From Moorena producens 3L (lineage in GTDB: Bacteria; Cyanobacteriota; Cyanobacteriia; Cyanobacteriales; Coleofasciculaceae), in NCBI RefSeq assembly GCF_000211815.1, contig NZ_GL890930.1, positions 204,860-268,859 of the forward strand: a stretch of 64,000 nt of DNA, read 5' to 3'. The notes under the pieces were generated by a model. That model was not told the origin of the DNA. It saw nothing but the letters and a program-made list of their open reading frames with translations, and searched no databases. Both the position numbers and the translations under genes were made by a program. Shown one piece after another: positions 42,255-51,039 of this stretch (within the stretch, counting starts at the first letter, position 1; each line of letters opens with the position of its first letter).

Positions 42255-44357
42255 CTAGGTTGTGGCAAAGTGCTCCCGCAGCAAATCGTGGATGAATCGA
42301 TAGCGTCCACCCACTTGCTTGATCAAGCGGCGTTCTGTGGCATAGCTCAGGAAATGGGCGTAATCCCAGGGGATTGAACCACTGCGCCAGAGAATGAGGC
42401 GGAGGACGAAGTGCTGAATGACAGGTCTGCCAGCATATGAAAAGCCAATTAACATTGCCAGGCCAGAAGCACCAATTAACATGCTGAGTAGTTTAACATT
42501 CTCTCCTGATACTAGATCAGGTAATACAAACAACAAGAAAGTTCCAGGAAAACTAATTAAACTAAGAATAACGGTATTTTTAGCGGATTCTTTAATCCTC
42601 TGATTGGGTTTATTTCTGGTTTTTACTTCTTCTCCACTCAGCCCCCTAATCAGCCCATAAAGCAGCCCTATAATTAGCCCTCTAATCAGCCCAACACTCA
42701 GCCCAACACTCAGCCCATAAATCAGCCCAACACTCAGCCCATAAATCAGCCCATAAATCAGCTCTTCAATTATTTTTTTTCTGTCTTTCCATGAAAGTGT
42801 AATAGTTTTAGAAAGATCTACTTTATTAAAAAATCGCCCATAAATTACCCCATAAAATAGCCCAAGACTCAGATCAAAAATCATTGAAAAAATCAGCCCA
42901 TAAACCAGCCCAAGACTCAGCTGATACAAACCCTTTTTTCGGGATTTATTCAACATATCAGGCTGCATTTTTTCAATCCAAAACTCCGTTTGTTTTTCCT
43001 CCTTCAATCCTTTAGCAAGCCAGCCTAACCAGCGCCTTGTTTCCTCTTCTGAATAACCTCGACGGTTATGGGATTCCTTTAGTTTACGGTCAATGTAATC
43101 CTGAAATAACTTTTGACGGCATTGGTTCTGATAGTCTTCCTTTGCTTTAGGATCCTTAAGCTCTCTCTCTACTGGCTTCAAACCATCGGGATAAGCAACG
43201 GGAATTAAATGTAATAGGAAGGGCATTCTGGCTAACTCTAGCAACCCCTCTGAATCTTGCTGAATTCCTGGCCAGAGTTGCTGACAGTTTAACCCCTTTA
43301 AATAAGCTTCAATCTGCTGATCGCTCAAAGGTTGCAGACAGACTGCTCCCCGCATCTCCAGAATTTGCTCACTAGCTTTGTATTCTTCTTCGCGACAGCA
43401 GACCACAATTTGAGGAACATCTTTGACAAACTGATTTAATTGCTGAACACATAACCTTTGCCGCTCTAAACCCAACTCATCCAAACCATCCAGAAGAGGT
43501 AACAACTTACCGGTGGTAATCCACTCCTGAGTAATCTCTTTGCGGAGATTATAACGAAAATTTAAATTAGCCACCAACCATTCAGCAATTGGCTGCTTAT
43601 TATCTTTCCAATCAGAAAGTTCAGCAATAATTGGAATTGGTTGGTTTTCCTGCTGCTGGGCACGTGTAATTAAATCCTTGGCCAAATCCAACAGCATGGT
43701 GGTTTTTCCAGAACCGGGGGCACCGAGAATCAACAGTTTCCCGGCAATATCTTCTTGGTTAAATACCTCAATAACCTTTTGACCTGGTTCAGAGTCTGTA
43801 GTTACTCGACGAAACTTGAGCAACTGTTTCCACCATGGAGGAGAATTGCTAGGATTCACAGTAATTTTTTCTCGACGACCCACTTGCTCTCTCTTGTCTG
43901 CCATTACCAACTGAATCAAGTGGTGATTGTGCAGGGAGTCATCAAGGCGCATGTTAACTTCAGCTGCCATTGCTCCGAGCAAATCCCTGCGCCATCGCTG
44001 TAACTTTGCCTGTGGAATCTGTCTAGAGATTTGAGTTTGCTTTCCTGGCCTAGTTGTCAGCAAATACCAAATTGTAGGTAAGACGAAGAGGTAACCAATA
44101 CCTAAAATCCAGTACACTTGTTGGAACCACTGGGTATCCTGTTCTGCTGATTTTTGAGAAACTAAATTTTCTGCTTGATGAGCTAAGAATACATAAACTA
44201 TTACGCATACAGCAATTACTATAATTTTGCGAAAGAGAGTTTTTGGCTGCTCAAAGCGATTGTTCAAAAGTCCGAGAATACAGATAAGTAGTCCTAGTAG
44301 TAACTGGAGTAGTCTTTGAAGGACGTTGGGATTGGTCAGATATTCAGCAAGGTTCAT
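42255..44357 (-). CDS. membrane NACHT NTPase with glycine-rich transmembrane repeats, copy 2
   Basis: A 700-residue paralogue of the protein at 39507-41690 with the same order: three N-terminal helices, NACHT domain with Walker A GAPGSGKTT (212-220), Walker B LLPLLDGLDE and CCREEEY, helices, then repeat-coded membrane segments. Here the 12-bp unit codes GLIY, GLSV, GLSL and GLIR (for example GLIYGLSVGLSVGLIRGLII), so sequence of the membrane part has diverged more than that of the NTPase part. The final helices and the HDLLREHFATT end are conserved. The membrane region is shorter, with fewer Gly-Leu-Ile units than copy 1. Both copies are intact. Confidence 0.85.
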   Translation of the reverse strand: MNLAEYLTNPNVLQRLLQLLLGLLICILGLLNNRFEQPKTLFRKIIVIAVCVIVYVFLAHQAENLVSQKSAEQDTQWFQQVYWILGIGYLFVLPTIWYLLTTRPGKQTQISRQIPQAKLQRWRRDLLGAMAAEVNMRLDDSLHNHHLIQLVMADKREQVGRREKITVNPSNSPPWWKQLLKFRRVTTDSEPGQKVIEVFNQEDIAGKLLILGAPGSGKTTMLLDLAKDLITRAQQQENQPIPIIAELSDWKDNKQPIAEWLVANLNFRYNLRKEITQEWITTGKLLPLLDGLDELGLERQRLCVQQLNQFVKDVPQIVVCCREEEYKASEQILEMRGAVCLQPLSDQQIEAYLKGLNCQQLWPGIQQDSEGLLELARMPFLLHLIPVAYPDGLKPVERELKDPKAKEDYQNQCRQKLFQDYIDRKLKESHNRRGYSEEETRRWLGWLAKGLKEEKQTEFWIEKMQPDMLNKSRKKGLYQLSLGLVYGLIFSMIFDLSLGLFYGVIYGRFFNKVDLSKTITLSWKDRKKIIEELIYGLIYGLSVGLIYGLSVGLSVGLIRGLIIGLLYGLIRGLSGEEVKTRNKPNQRIKESAKNTVILSLISFPGTFLLFVLPDLVSGENVKLLSMLIGASGLAMLIGFSYAGRPVIQHFVLRLILWRSGSIPWDYAHFLSYATERRLIKQVGGRYRFIHDLLREHFATT

Positions 44358-44511
44358 CTCTGAAGCGACCTCTGTTTTATTACTCTATGAAATTTTAACG
44401 AATTGCTATCGATATAGCCAAGGAAAAATCAAATAGTGCGATCGCTTTCTAGCTATAGATGGTGCGTTACATTTCACCGCGAAGCACCCTACGCACTCAC
44501 GCCAACAGCTA

Positions 44512-44862
44512 TCAGCTATCACCATCATCGAGCAATTGTTGATGATTTTCTAGTTCCAAGATGTCTTCTCGATTGACAACTTCATCACTAATTTCAAGGA
44601 TAGAATCTGCTGAGGAAAGCTTGTTGTTGAGCAGATTTTTAATTTCTGTTTCACCCATAGACATTCCTTCCTCAAAGAACCGTTGACTGCTATTGGTACT
44701 ATCAACAAAGAAGCCACGTGACTGTTGGGGCAATTTGAAGTCAGAGGGCAATGACTGAGCCTGGACATTAGAGACGATGCCAGCAGTTAAGGCTAGGGCT
44801 GTCAAGGCTAGGCTTGTCTGTTTCCCAAAGCTGGGAAGGATCTTAGTTAGGGTCGGTTTCAT
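44512..44862 (-). CDS. small exported protein of unknown function
   Basis: A 116-residue protein with a signal peptide (residues 1-36, KPTLTKILPSFGKQTSLALTALALTAGIVSNVQA). The mature part is polar and acidic: SLPSDFKLPQQSRGF, FFEEGMSMGETEIKNLL, and an Asp/Glu-rich helix at the end. No known domain seen. It lies between the NACHT pair and the TPR gene, all on the minus strand, but with repeats on both sides, so an operon is unlikely. Confidence 0.65.
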   Translation of the reverse strand: MKPTLTKILPSFGKQTSLALTALALTAGIVSNVQAQSLPSDFKLPQQSRGFFVDSTNSSQRFFEEGMSMGETEIKNLLNNKLSSADSILEISDEVVNREDILELENHQQLLDDGDS

Positions 44863-44949
44863 GATGTGACATTAATTTTGTGCACCTACTTAAAAATCCA
44901 AGTATTTGGCTAGCCATTCCGGAATCTAGTTATAAAAATACAAATTAAA

Positions 44950-45198
44950 GTAGGGTGGGCAAAGTTCTCTGATTAAAGTAGGGTGGGCAAAGTAAGATTA
45001 TCTATAAGAGTAATTTGAACGCAACGGTTTTTGCCCACCCTACAACTACAACTAGTAGGGTGGGCAAAGTAAGATTATCTAGAAGACTCAAAAGAACGAA
45101 ACGGTTTTTGCCCACCCTACAACTACAACTAGTAGGGTGGGCAAAGTAAGATTATCTAGAAGACTCAAAAGAACGAAACGGTTTTTGCCCACCCTACA
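44950..45198. repeat. tandem copies of the TAGGGTGGGC hairpin repeat
   Basis: Three units of about 77 bp, each TAGGGTGGGCAAAGTAAG at the left and TTTTTGCCCACCCTAC at the right, with GAAACGG before the right arm. Units 2 and 3 are almost identical. A single copy is at 27750-27813. Confidence 0.9.
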
Positions 45199-45201
45199 GG
45201 C

Positions 45202-47130
45202 TTAAAGAGAATCTAAGTATTTGGCTAGCAATTCCGGAATATAGTCATAGCCATCTACGCCAATGACAGCAATAATTTTTGACCGTTGCTGTGCCAAAAG
45301 GGTTTGGAAGCCTTCTTGTCCCATTTGTCCTTGCAAAATACTTAACAACCCAGCTGGTTTGCGCCAATCTTCAGACCCAATTTGCTCTAATAGATAGGCT
45401 CCTAAACTAGCGGTGTAAATCACTTTTTGCCAATCTTGCTGGCTGTAGCAAGCTTGGGCTAAGTAGGCCAAATTCACGCCTTGTAAGTACAAATCCCCAG
45501 AAAATTGGGCGGCTTGCCAGCCTTGTTCTAAAAATGCGATCGCTTTTTGATACTGCTCGACCACCACATGGGCAATTCCCAAACTACTGAAACACAAGGC
45601 TTTACTTTGCCCGACCCCATAACTCCCTGCTGGAGAATCCCCTAATCGTTCTAACAATAATCGACCTTGTTCTAGATAGTTAATGGCACTTTCATACACC
45701 TCTAGTTCTGCTTGTTGGCTATCCTGAGCTTGAAACACTTCACTGTAGCCGAAATTCACTAAAGCATTAGCTTCCCCTAACCGGTCTCCAGCTTGACGAG
45801 CCAGTATTAATGCTCGTTGACTATAGTTAATGGCATCAGCATAATTCTCTTGCTCGACACAAATCCGACTGAGGTGATTGAAATTAGCAATTTCACACAA
45901 TCTATCCCCAGCCTCACGGGCAATATCTAAGGCTTGCTGATGGAAGTTATTGGCTCGATCATAGGCTCCTTGAGACCAAAGGGAATAACCCAACAAGGTT
46001 AGAATCCGGGCTTTCTCCTCGGTTCGGTCTACTTGCCGCAGGGGTTCATCTAGGTAATTCAGGGCATCTTGGAGATAGTTGCCGCTAAAGTTAGCAAACA
46101 CACCACCGTAGAGGGGGAAGTAGTCCCGTTGGGCAAAGGTGCGCAGAATTTGCAGACAAACCTGAAAACAGCCATTTGCGATCGCGTAGCGGCTCGTACC
46201 GAGCATCGCATTGCCGTTGCTACTACTTGCTGTCTGGTTCAAAACATTAGCTAACCTAGACCAAATGACAGCAAATATGATAAAGGTAGAAATCGATAAC
46301 TTTGCTCCCATCTTGGAGTCATATACCATTTTATCGAACCAATTCACCAGTCCTCGCTGCAAGCACTGGAGAATCACAGCCAATTCCACCCAAGCCTCTA
46401 GTTCCAAACTGGGCTGAGTATCTGCCCATTCATGGAAGGATTGATTTAGCGCTAGAGTTTGAAATAAAGACTGGGGTAACGGGCTATCGACCTTTTTCCC
46501 CCACAGCCCCCAAGGGCCACGCTGTTCCGGAGTACCCTCAAATCCCAGTGAGCCTCGACTTTGGTCATAAATCCAACTCACTAGATAATCTTCCAAGCGT
46601 TGCCAAGATGCCAAACCCGCCGTAATCCCAGCGGCCAGTTGTCCAAGGTCTTTAGCAGTATCAGATTCAGAAGCTTGTTGTGCCTGTTGCTTTAGGGGTT
46701 TAGCCAGGCTCGCCAGTTGTTGTAAAGTTAGCGGTGGTTGTTGATTGGGGTCAATCACTCGCAATAAAGCCGTAAAGCGGTCAGCCGGTTCAGCAGTAGT
46801 AATGGATTTAATAGCGCTAGTGATAGTTTCAGAAACTCGGTTTTCTTCCTGCCACTGTTCCCATTCACCACGAATGGTATTAAGCGCCCTGAGTTTCCGA
46901 ATTGCCTTGGCTTGCTTCAATTCACTTTTAGGATTATCTATTTCTGCCTGAGTCATATCGAAGCGCTGATCAAGGCAACGTTCAAAAATTTCCCCAGTGC
47001 CAACCTGAACGCCCTTGACCAACATCTGATAGACCTGGGATTTAGAACGGATCTTCCCCTTCAGGGTAGTTTTGACAATGTCATCGATTAATTCAAAATA
47101 GCGATCGCCCAATCCCATCTCGTTAGACAT
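45202..47130 (-). CDS. tetratricopeptide-repeat protein
   Basis: A 642-residue protein. The first 250 residues are helical with no named domain, including a Trp/Pro-rich block (YDQSRGSLGFEGTPEQRGPWGLWGKK). From about 370 to 600 there are TPR-like repeats, for example ARILTLLGYSLWSQGAYDRANNFHQQALDIAREAGD and LCEIANFNHLSRICVEQENYADAINYSQRALILARQAGD. TPR arrays hold protein complexes together. A few residues at 322-330 are coded by a GCGATCGCGTAGCGG word similar to the dispersed palindromes. The C-terminus (IAVIGVDGYDYIPELLAKYLDSL) is unique. Partners unknown. Confidence 0.75.
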   Translation of the reverse strand: MSNEMGLGDRYFELIDDIVKTTLKGKIRSKSQVYQMLVKGVQVGTGEIFERCLDQRFDMTQAEIDNPKSELKQAKAIRKLRALNTIRGEWEQWQEENRVSETITSAIKSITTAEPADRFTALLRVIDPNQQPPLTLQQLASLAKPLKQQAQQASESDTAKDLGQLAAGITAGLASWQRLEDYLVSWIYDQSRGSLGFEGTPEQRGPWGLWGKKVDSPLPQSLFQTLALNQSFHEWADTQPSLELEAWVELAVILQCLQRGLVNWFDKMVYDSKMGAKLSISTFIIFAVIWSRLANVLNQTASSSNGNAMLGTSRYAIANGCFQVCLQILRTFAQRDYFPLYGGVFANFSGNYLQDALNYLDEPLRQVDRTEEKARILTLLGYSLWSQGAYDRANNFHQQALDIAREAGDRLCEIANFNHLSRICVEQENYADAINYSQRALILARQAGDRLGEANALVNFGYSEVFQAQDSQQAELEVYESAINYLEQGRLLLERLGDSPAGSYGVGQSKALCFSSLGIAHVVVEQYQKAIAFLEQGWQAAQFSGDLYLQGVNLAYLAQACYSQQDWQKVIYTASLGAYLLEQIGSEDWRKPAGLLSILQGQMGQEGFQTLLAQQRSKIIAVIGVDGYDYIPELLAKYLDSL

Positions 47131-47222
47131 AAACCTTTTGCCTGATCCGTGCCGACTTTACTCAAAAATAGCTCAAAATCAGAATAGACTTCTGGCAAGT
47201 CTAGTTAACTGTCAACATGATT

Positions 47223-47454
<232 letters not shown>

Positions 47455-47458
<4 letters not shown>

Positions 47459-48576
47459 ACATGATTCGGCAATGTTACAGTAAACAAAGTCCCCTTACCC
47501 AACTCAGACTTAACTTTGATCGTTCCTTGATGAGCTTCGAGAATTCGTTTGGAAAGATATAGTCCTAAACCACTACCTGAGCGTTTGTGGCTACCCTGGC
47601 GAAACCGTTCAAACAACTGTTTTTGGTCTTCTGGGGATATACCAAAACCAGTATCTTCCACCTCAATCACCACCCACGTCTGATGCCCTTCACTAGTGTT
47701 GGGACTATTCCTCAGACGAACCGTCACAGAACCATTGTCAGTGAATTTAATGGCATTTCCTACCAAATTGGTGAACAATCGGTGCAATTCTAAGCGATCG
47801 CTCATCACTATCGAGTTAACCTGCTTCGGGGTCTGATAGTCCAAAGACAGTTTTTTATCACGAGCTAGGGCAGACAGTTCTTGGATGACTTCCTCAATAA
47901 CCTGTTGCACAGGAATGGCAGAGAAAGACAAATACTTCCGACCGGCTTCATAGCGATAGACTTCTAGTAAGGTATTCACCATACTCAGCAAATTGTGGTT
48001 ACTGCGAGTCATGGTGACTATGGCTTCCAGGACTGGGGGTGAAATTTCTCCCAAAGCTCCCTGCTGCATAAGGTTTAGGATGCGATCTGCTGCTACTAAA
48101 GGGGTGCGCAAGTCATGGGTAAGCCGAGAGACAAAATCTTCTCGTTGCCGAGCAATTTCGTCCCGTTCATCCACACTATGTTTGAGGCGCAAAAGCGATC
48201 GCACTCTGGCCAGCAATTCATCCACTTCTACTGGTTTACGAATAAAATCATCCGCCCCCATATCCAGTCCTTTGACCACACTCGGATGATCATAAGCGGT
48301 GATCAACAAAATTGGTATAAACGGTAACTTGGGATTGGAGCGGATGCGCTTGGTTACTTCAAAGCCATCCATTTCTGGCATCATCACATCCAAAAGCACC
48401 AATTCCGGCGGAGAGCTCTCTATTCGCTCTAGGGCAACCCGACCATTCTCTGCCAAAGTAATCTCGTACCCCTCTTCTTCTAAAAGCGTCTGCAGTAGAA
48501 ACAAGTTGTCAGGGGAATCATCCACAGCCAAAATCTGATCTTTTTTGGAAGGGCGGGTTAGAGGTAAAGCATTCAT
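47455..48576 (-). CDS. response regulator - histidine kinase hybrid
   Basis: A 373-residue protein with receiver first. Receiver at 13-130: acidic pocket D19-D20, phospho-acceptor D63 (VLLDVMMPEMDG) and K114. Histidine kinase follows: H154 in LTHDLRTPL, then the N, G1 (VEDTGFGI), F (FERF) and G2 (GSGLGLYL) boxes. Receiver-first single proteins of this type are common in cyanobacteria and may be switched on by another kinase. No sensor domain is visible. The last codons (PNHV then stop) touch the repeat element at 47223-47458, whose cap contributes the stop codon, so the original end may have been replaced. Confidence 0.92.
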
Positions 48577-49108
48577 TGAATCATTTCGTTGGTAAGTCGG
48601 AAGTGGAAACCCCTGTCATTGTCTTGATGCAGTCGCACTATGGGGGTTTCCAGGCCAGTTGCTCATGGGGCAGACACCCTCATCAAAGCACTGGCTCCCC
48701 AATGGCTGCGCTGCATCGCTCACAAACAGCAGCCTCAGTTCGCTTAATTAAAGATAGCAATACTTATCGCTAATGCCTTGAACTAAAATGCCTTTAACTC
48801 AACCATTAACTGTTGATAGATTTAAGCTTGCTGTTGACCCCACGGCTATAGGATCGATATCAATAGAATCCAAGCGGTTTTAACCGGTTGAGATCTCAAA
48901 ATGGCAAATTGGGCTTTACAGGCAAAGAAAAAATTGCCAATAGCCAAGGTCGCTGAAACCCTTAGGGATTAAAGGCTTAGTCCAATTTTTGATTTTCCTT
49001 GTTTCTCACAGTCACTATGCAGCGCGTTTCAATTTTTGTAAACTGGAAGGAATGGTTTGAGTTTAAACTTAATTTTTTGTAAATTATTCTGGTAACCTAT
49101 GTGCGACT
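48577..49108. repeat. upstream stretch with a GATGCAG-type repeat
   Basis: 48625-48719 holds GATGCAGTCGCACTATGGGG to CTGGCTCCCCAATGGCTGCG and CTGCATCGC, the same family as in coaE. From 48780 to 49108 no gene or clear structure was found; the clpS promoter should be here. Confidence 0.7.
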
Positions 49109-49429
49109 ATGGTAAGATCAGCAGCTTATAAAGCTACATTTGCTGCACCAGTCAAAGCTCCTGAACGCTCTGGCCAAGTTACCCGAAAGCCTTATCCCAA
49201 ATATAAGGTAATTGTGTTAGACGATGATTTTAACACGTTTCAGCATGTTCACGACTGTCTGGTCAAGTATATCCCTGGGATGACAAATGATCACGCCTGG
49301 GAGCTCACCCATCAAGTTCACAACGAAGGTCAAGCCATTGTTTGGGTCGGTCCCCAGGAACAAGCGGAACTCTACCACCAACAGCTTTCTCGTGCTGGCT
49401 TAACCATGGCTCCCTTGGAGGCTACATAG
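49109..49429 (+). CDS. clpS: ClpS-family adaptor of the Clp protease
   Basis: A 106-residue ClpS. The core is YKVIVLDDDFNTFQHVHDCLVKY, then MTNDHAWELTHQVHNEG, then QAIVWVGPQEQAELYHQQL. ClpS hands N-degron substrates to ClpA/ClpC; the binding pocket residues (usually N-D-D and a His) appear here as D-D-D and His in the WELTHQVH helix. The aspartate in place of the pocket Asn, and the long C-terminus, suggest the divergent ClpS2 type of cyanobacteria rather than ClpS1 (inference). The stop is 4 bp before the DUF2103 start, so the two are a bicistron. The first 30 residues are polar and probably disordered. Confidence 0.9.
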   Translation: MVRSAAYKATFAAPVKAPERSGQVTRKPYPKYKVIVLDDDFNTFQHVHDCLVKYIPGMTNDHAWELTHQVHNEGQAIVWVGPQEQAELYHQQLSRAGLTMAPLEAT

Positions 49430-49433
49430 TATT

Positions 49434-49727
49434 ATGAGCCAACCCAAAGACGGCAGACTGGTTTGGAATCACTCTACCCACATTCAGGGTCTCATTCCAG
49501 TTCTCCAACGACTCACCGATTACCCAGGTATTCAAACCATTACCCCTGCTGTCCTTGGGCGGGCAAGAAGTCACTGTCCTAAATTACAGTTAAAAGTATC
49601 AGTGCCAATTCGTGGGGGATTCAAGGTGATTGCTAGGTCTGGTAAAAGCTTTCAAGAGGTGTTCATCCTCACCAACTTGAGTAAAGTGGAATTAGAAAAA
49701 GCGATCGCTCAATCACTAAAACGATAA
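49434..49727 (+). CDS. DUF2103 protein, predicted metal-binding
   Basis: A 97-residue protein that I place in DUF2103: LVWNHSTHIQGLIPVLQRLTDYPGIQTITPAVLGRARSHCPKLQLKVSVPIRGGFKVIARSG. Two His (H14, H17) and C49 could bind a metal. It sits 4 bp after clpS and this pairing also occurs, as I recall, in other cyanobacteria, so the two probably share a task. Function unknown. The last 53 bp of the gene and 13 bp beyond (49675-49740) are perfectly duplicated at 49989-50054. Confidence 0.8.
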   Translation: MSQPKDGRLVWNHSTHIQGLIPVLQRLTDYPGIQTITPAVLGRARSHCPKLQLKVSVPIRGGFKVIARSGKSFQEVFILTNLSKVELEKAIAQSLKR

Positions 49728-50054
49728 GTAGATAGAATTTAGAATTTAGAATTTAGAATTTAGAATTTAGTTGTAGGGTGGGCATTGCTTGAAATCAACC
49801 CCCAACCCAGGCAGAATTCATCTGAGCAATGCCCACCAACCAGGATACCTTAGGCCTGTTTCCAACTCCCAAACATTCTGGAATTTACATCAGTCTTTGC
49901 CCACCCTAGGGTATTGGTGGGCATTGCCCATATCATTGATAGCTGTTCAATCATGATATTCCGAGAGCAATGCCCACCCTACAATTTTACTTGAGTAAAG
50001 TGGAATTAGAAAAAGCGATCGCTCAATCACTAAAACGATAAGTAGATAGAATTT
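49675..50054. repeat. 66-bp perfect duplication of the DUF2103 3' end flanking hairpin repeats
   Basis: 49675-49740 and 49989-50054 are identical over 66 bp. Between are AGAATTT heptamers and two GGGTGGGCATTG / CAATGCCCACCC hairpins. The second copy has no upstream coding sequence and is inert. 50060-50145 is a CATTCTA/CATTCTT array that runs into the moaE stop. Confidence 0.9.
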
Positions 50055-50142
50055 AAAATTTAGTGCTACATGGAGCTATTCTATAATTCTACATTCTACA
50101 TTCTACATTCTTCATTCTTCATTCTTCATTCTTCATTCTTCA

Positions 50143-50613
50143 TTATGATTGCTCACACGCCCCAATACTGACCCAACTGCTAGAACCATCATCCCAATGC
50201 TCTTTTTTCCAAATCGGAGCATTATGCTTCAAGGTGTCAATAGCATACTTACAAGCTGCAAAGGCTTCTGAACGATGAGGACAGCCAACAGCGACTAAAA
50301 CGCTAATTTCCCCAATTTTTAAGCGACCGATGCGATGATGGATTACCACCCGATTCACATCAGACCATGAGGCACGAATCTGGGCAGCAATTGAGGAAAA
50401 TACCCGTAATGCCATGGGCTCATAAGCTTGATACTCTAATGCTACCACTGGTTTCCCATCAGTCTGATTACGGACTGTGCCACTCATCATCACCACAGCT
50501 CCATTAGCCGGATCTTCAGCAAGGGCGTAAAGTTCTGATAGGGATAAGGGAGCGATGGTGATTGAAAAACTATCTACCGTTTGCTTTTCAGTGATCTTGG
50601 GCAGGGGAGTCAT
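50143..50613 (-). CDS. moaE: molybdopterin synthase catalytic subunit
   Basis: A 156-residue MoaE. With MoaD it inserts sulfur to make molybdopterin, needed for nitrate reductase. The conserved set is present: GAVVMMSGTVRNQTDG, VVALEYQAYEPMA, VVIHHRIGRLKIGEISVLVAVGCPHRSEAF, and the catalytic lysine block APIWKKEHW. Length is normal. No moaD or other moa gene is next to it. The N-terminus has about 16 extra residues relative to short MoaE proteins. Confidence 0.95.
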   Translation of the reverse strand: MTPLPKITEKQTVDSFSITIAPLSLSELYALAEDPANGAVVMMSGTVRNQTDGKPVVALEYQAYEPMALRVFSSIAAQIRASWSDVNRVVIHHRIGRLKIGEISVLVAVGCPHRSEAFAACKYAIDTLKHNAPIWKKEHWDDGSSSWVSIGACEQS

Positions 50614-51039
50614 TGCCTGAGAATTCTAAGAAGTGTTAAGATTAGTAACAAATTCAGCTATAATATAGTTTATTTATATTTGTTGGTTGGATTTAATCAA
50701 TACCCAACCTTAGCCCCATGTTCCGATTTGTTTAAAATACTTTAAAAATTAGGAGCAGGTGCTCTAAATTCAGATAGTATACCTAAATAATATTCAAATA
50801 ATATTAAATTAAATCAGAAGTTTTTTCTCTGACAAGGGCAATGATGGCGTTGTGGAGGGCTATTTCTCAGTAGCCCACAAACATCTGCCGTTAATCCATT
50901 GATGCTACCTATCCTTAACCTCAAGCTAATTCAAGTCAAGCTCATCCTAGCTGATCAGTGATCAGTCTTATCGTCTTGAGCAACAGCCAACCTAGGGCTG
51001 ATCATAACTAGGGCTGATTATAACCCGTTTGGAGATTAT
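50614..51039. other. intergenic stretch, no feature recognised
   Basis: AT-rich DNA upstream of the large kinase gene, with repeated CTAGGGCTGATCATAAC / CTAGGGCTGATTATAAC words at 50991-51030. No hairpin of note and no gene. Confidence 0.5.

Larger units (their letters stand above)
39221..44490. repeat. tandem segmental duplication of a NACHT gene unit
   Basis: Unit 1 is about 39221-42010, unit 2 about 42045-44490. Both begin with the AGTCTGCC-x-ATGGATCAAGAA tail of the small gene, run through the NACHT gene on the minus strand, and end with upstream DNA that shares GCGATCGCTTTCTAG, TATAGATGGTGCGTTACATT and TCACCGCGAAGCA. Unit 1 additionally carries GATGGAGCGCGGTATTGGG repeats near 41740-41810. 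Unit lengths differ because repeats and indels differ. Confidence 0.85.
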
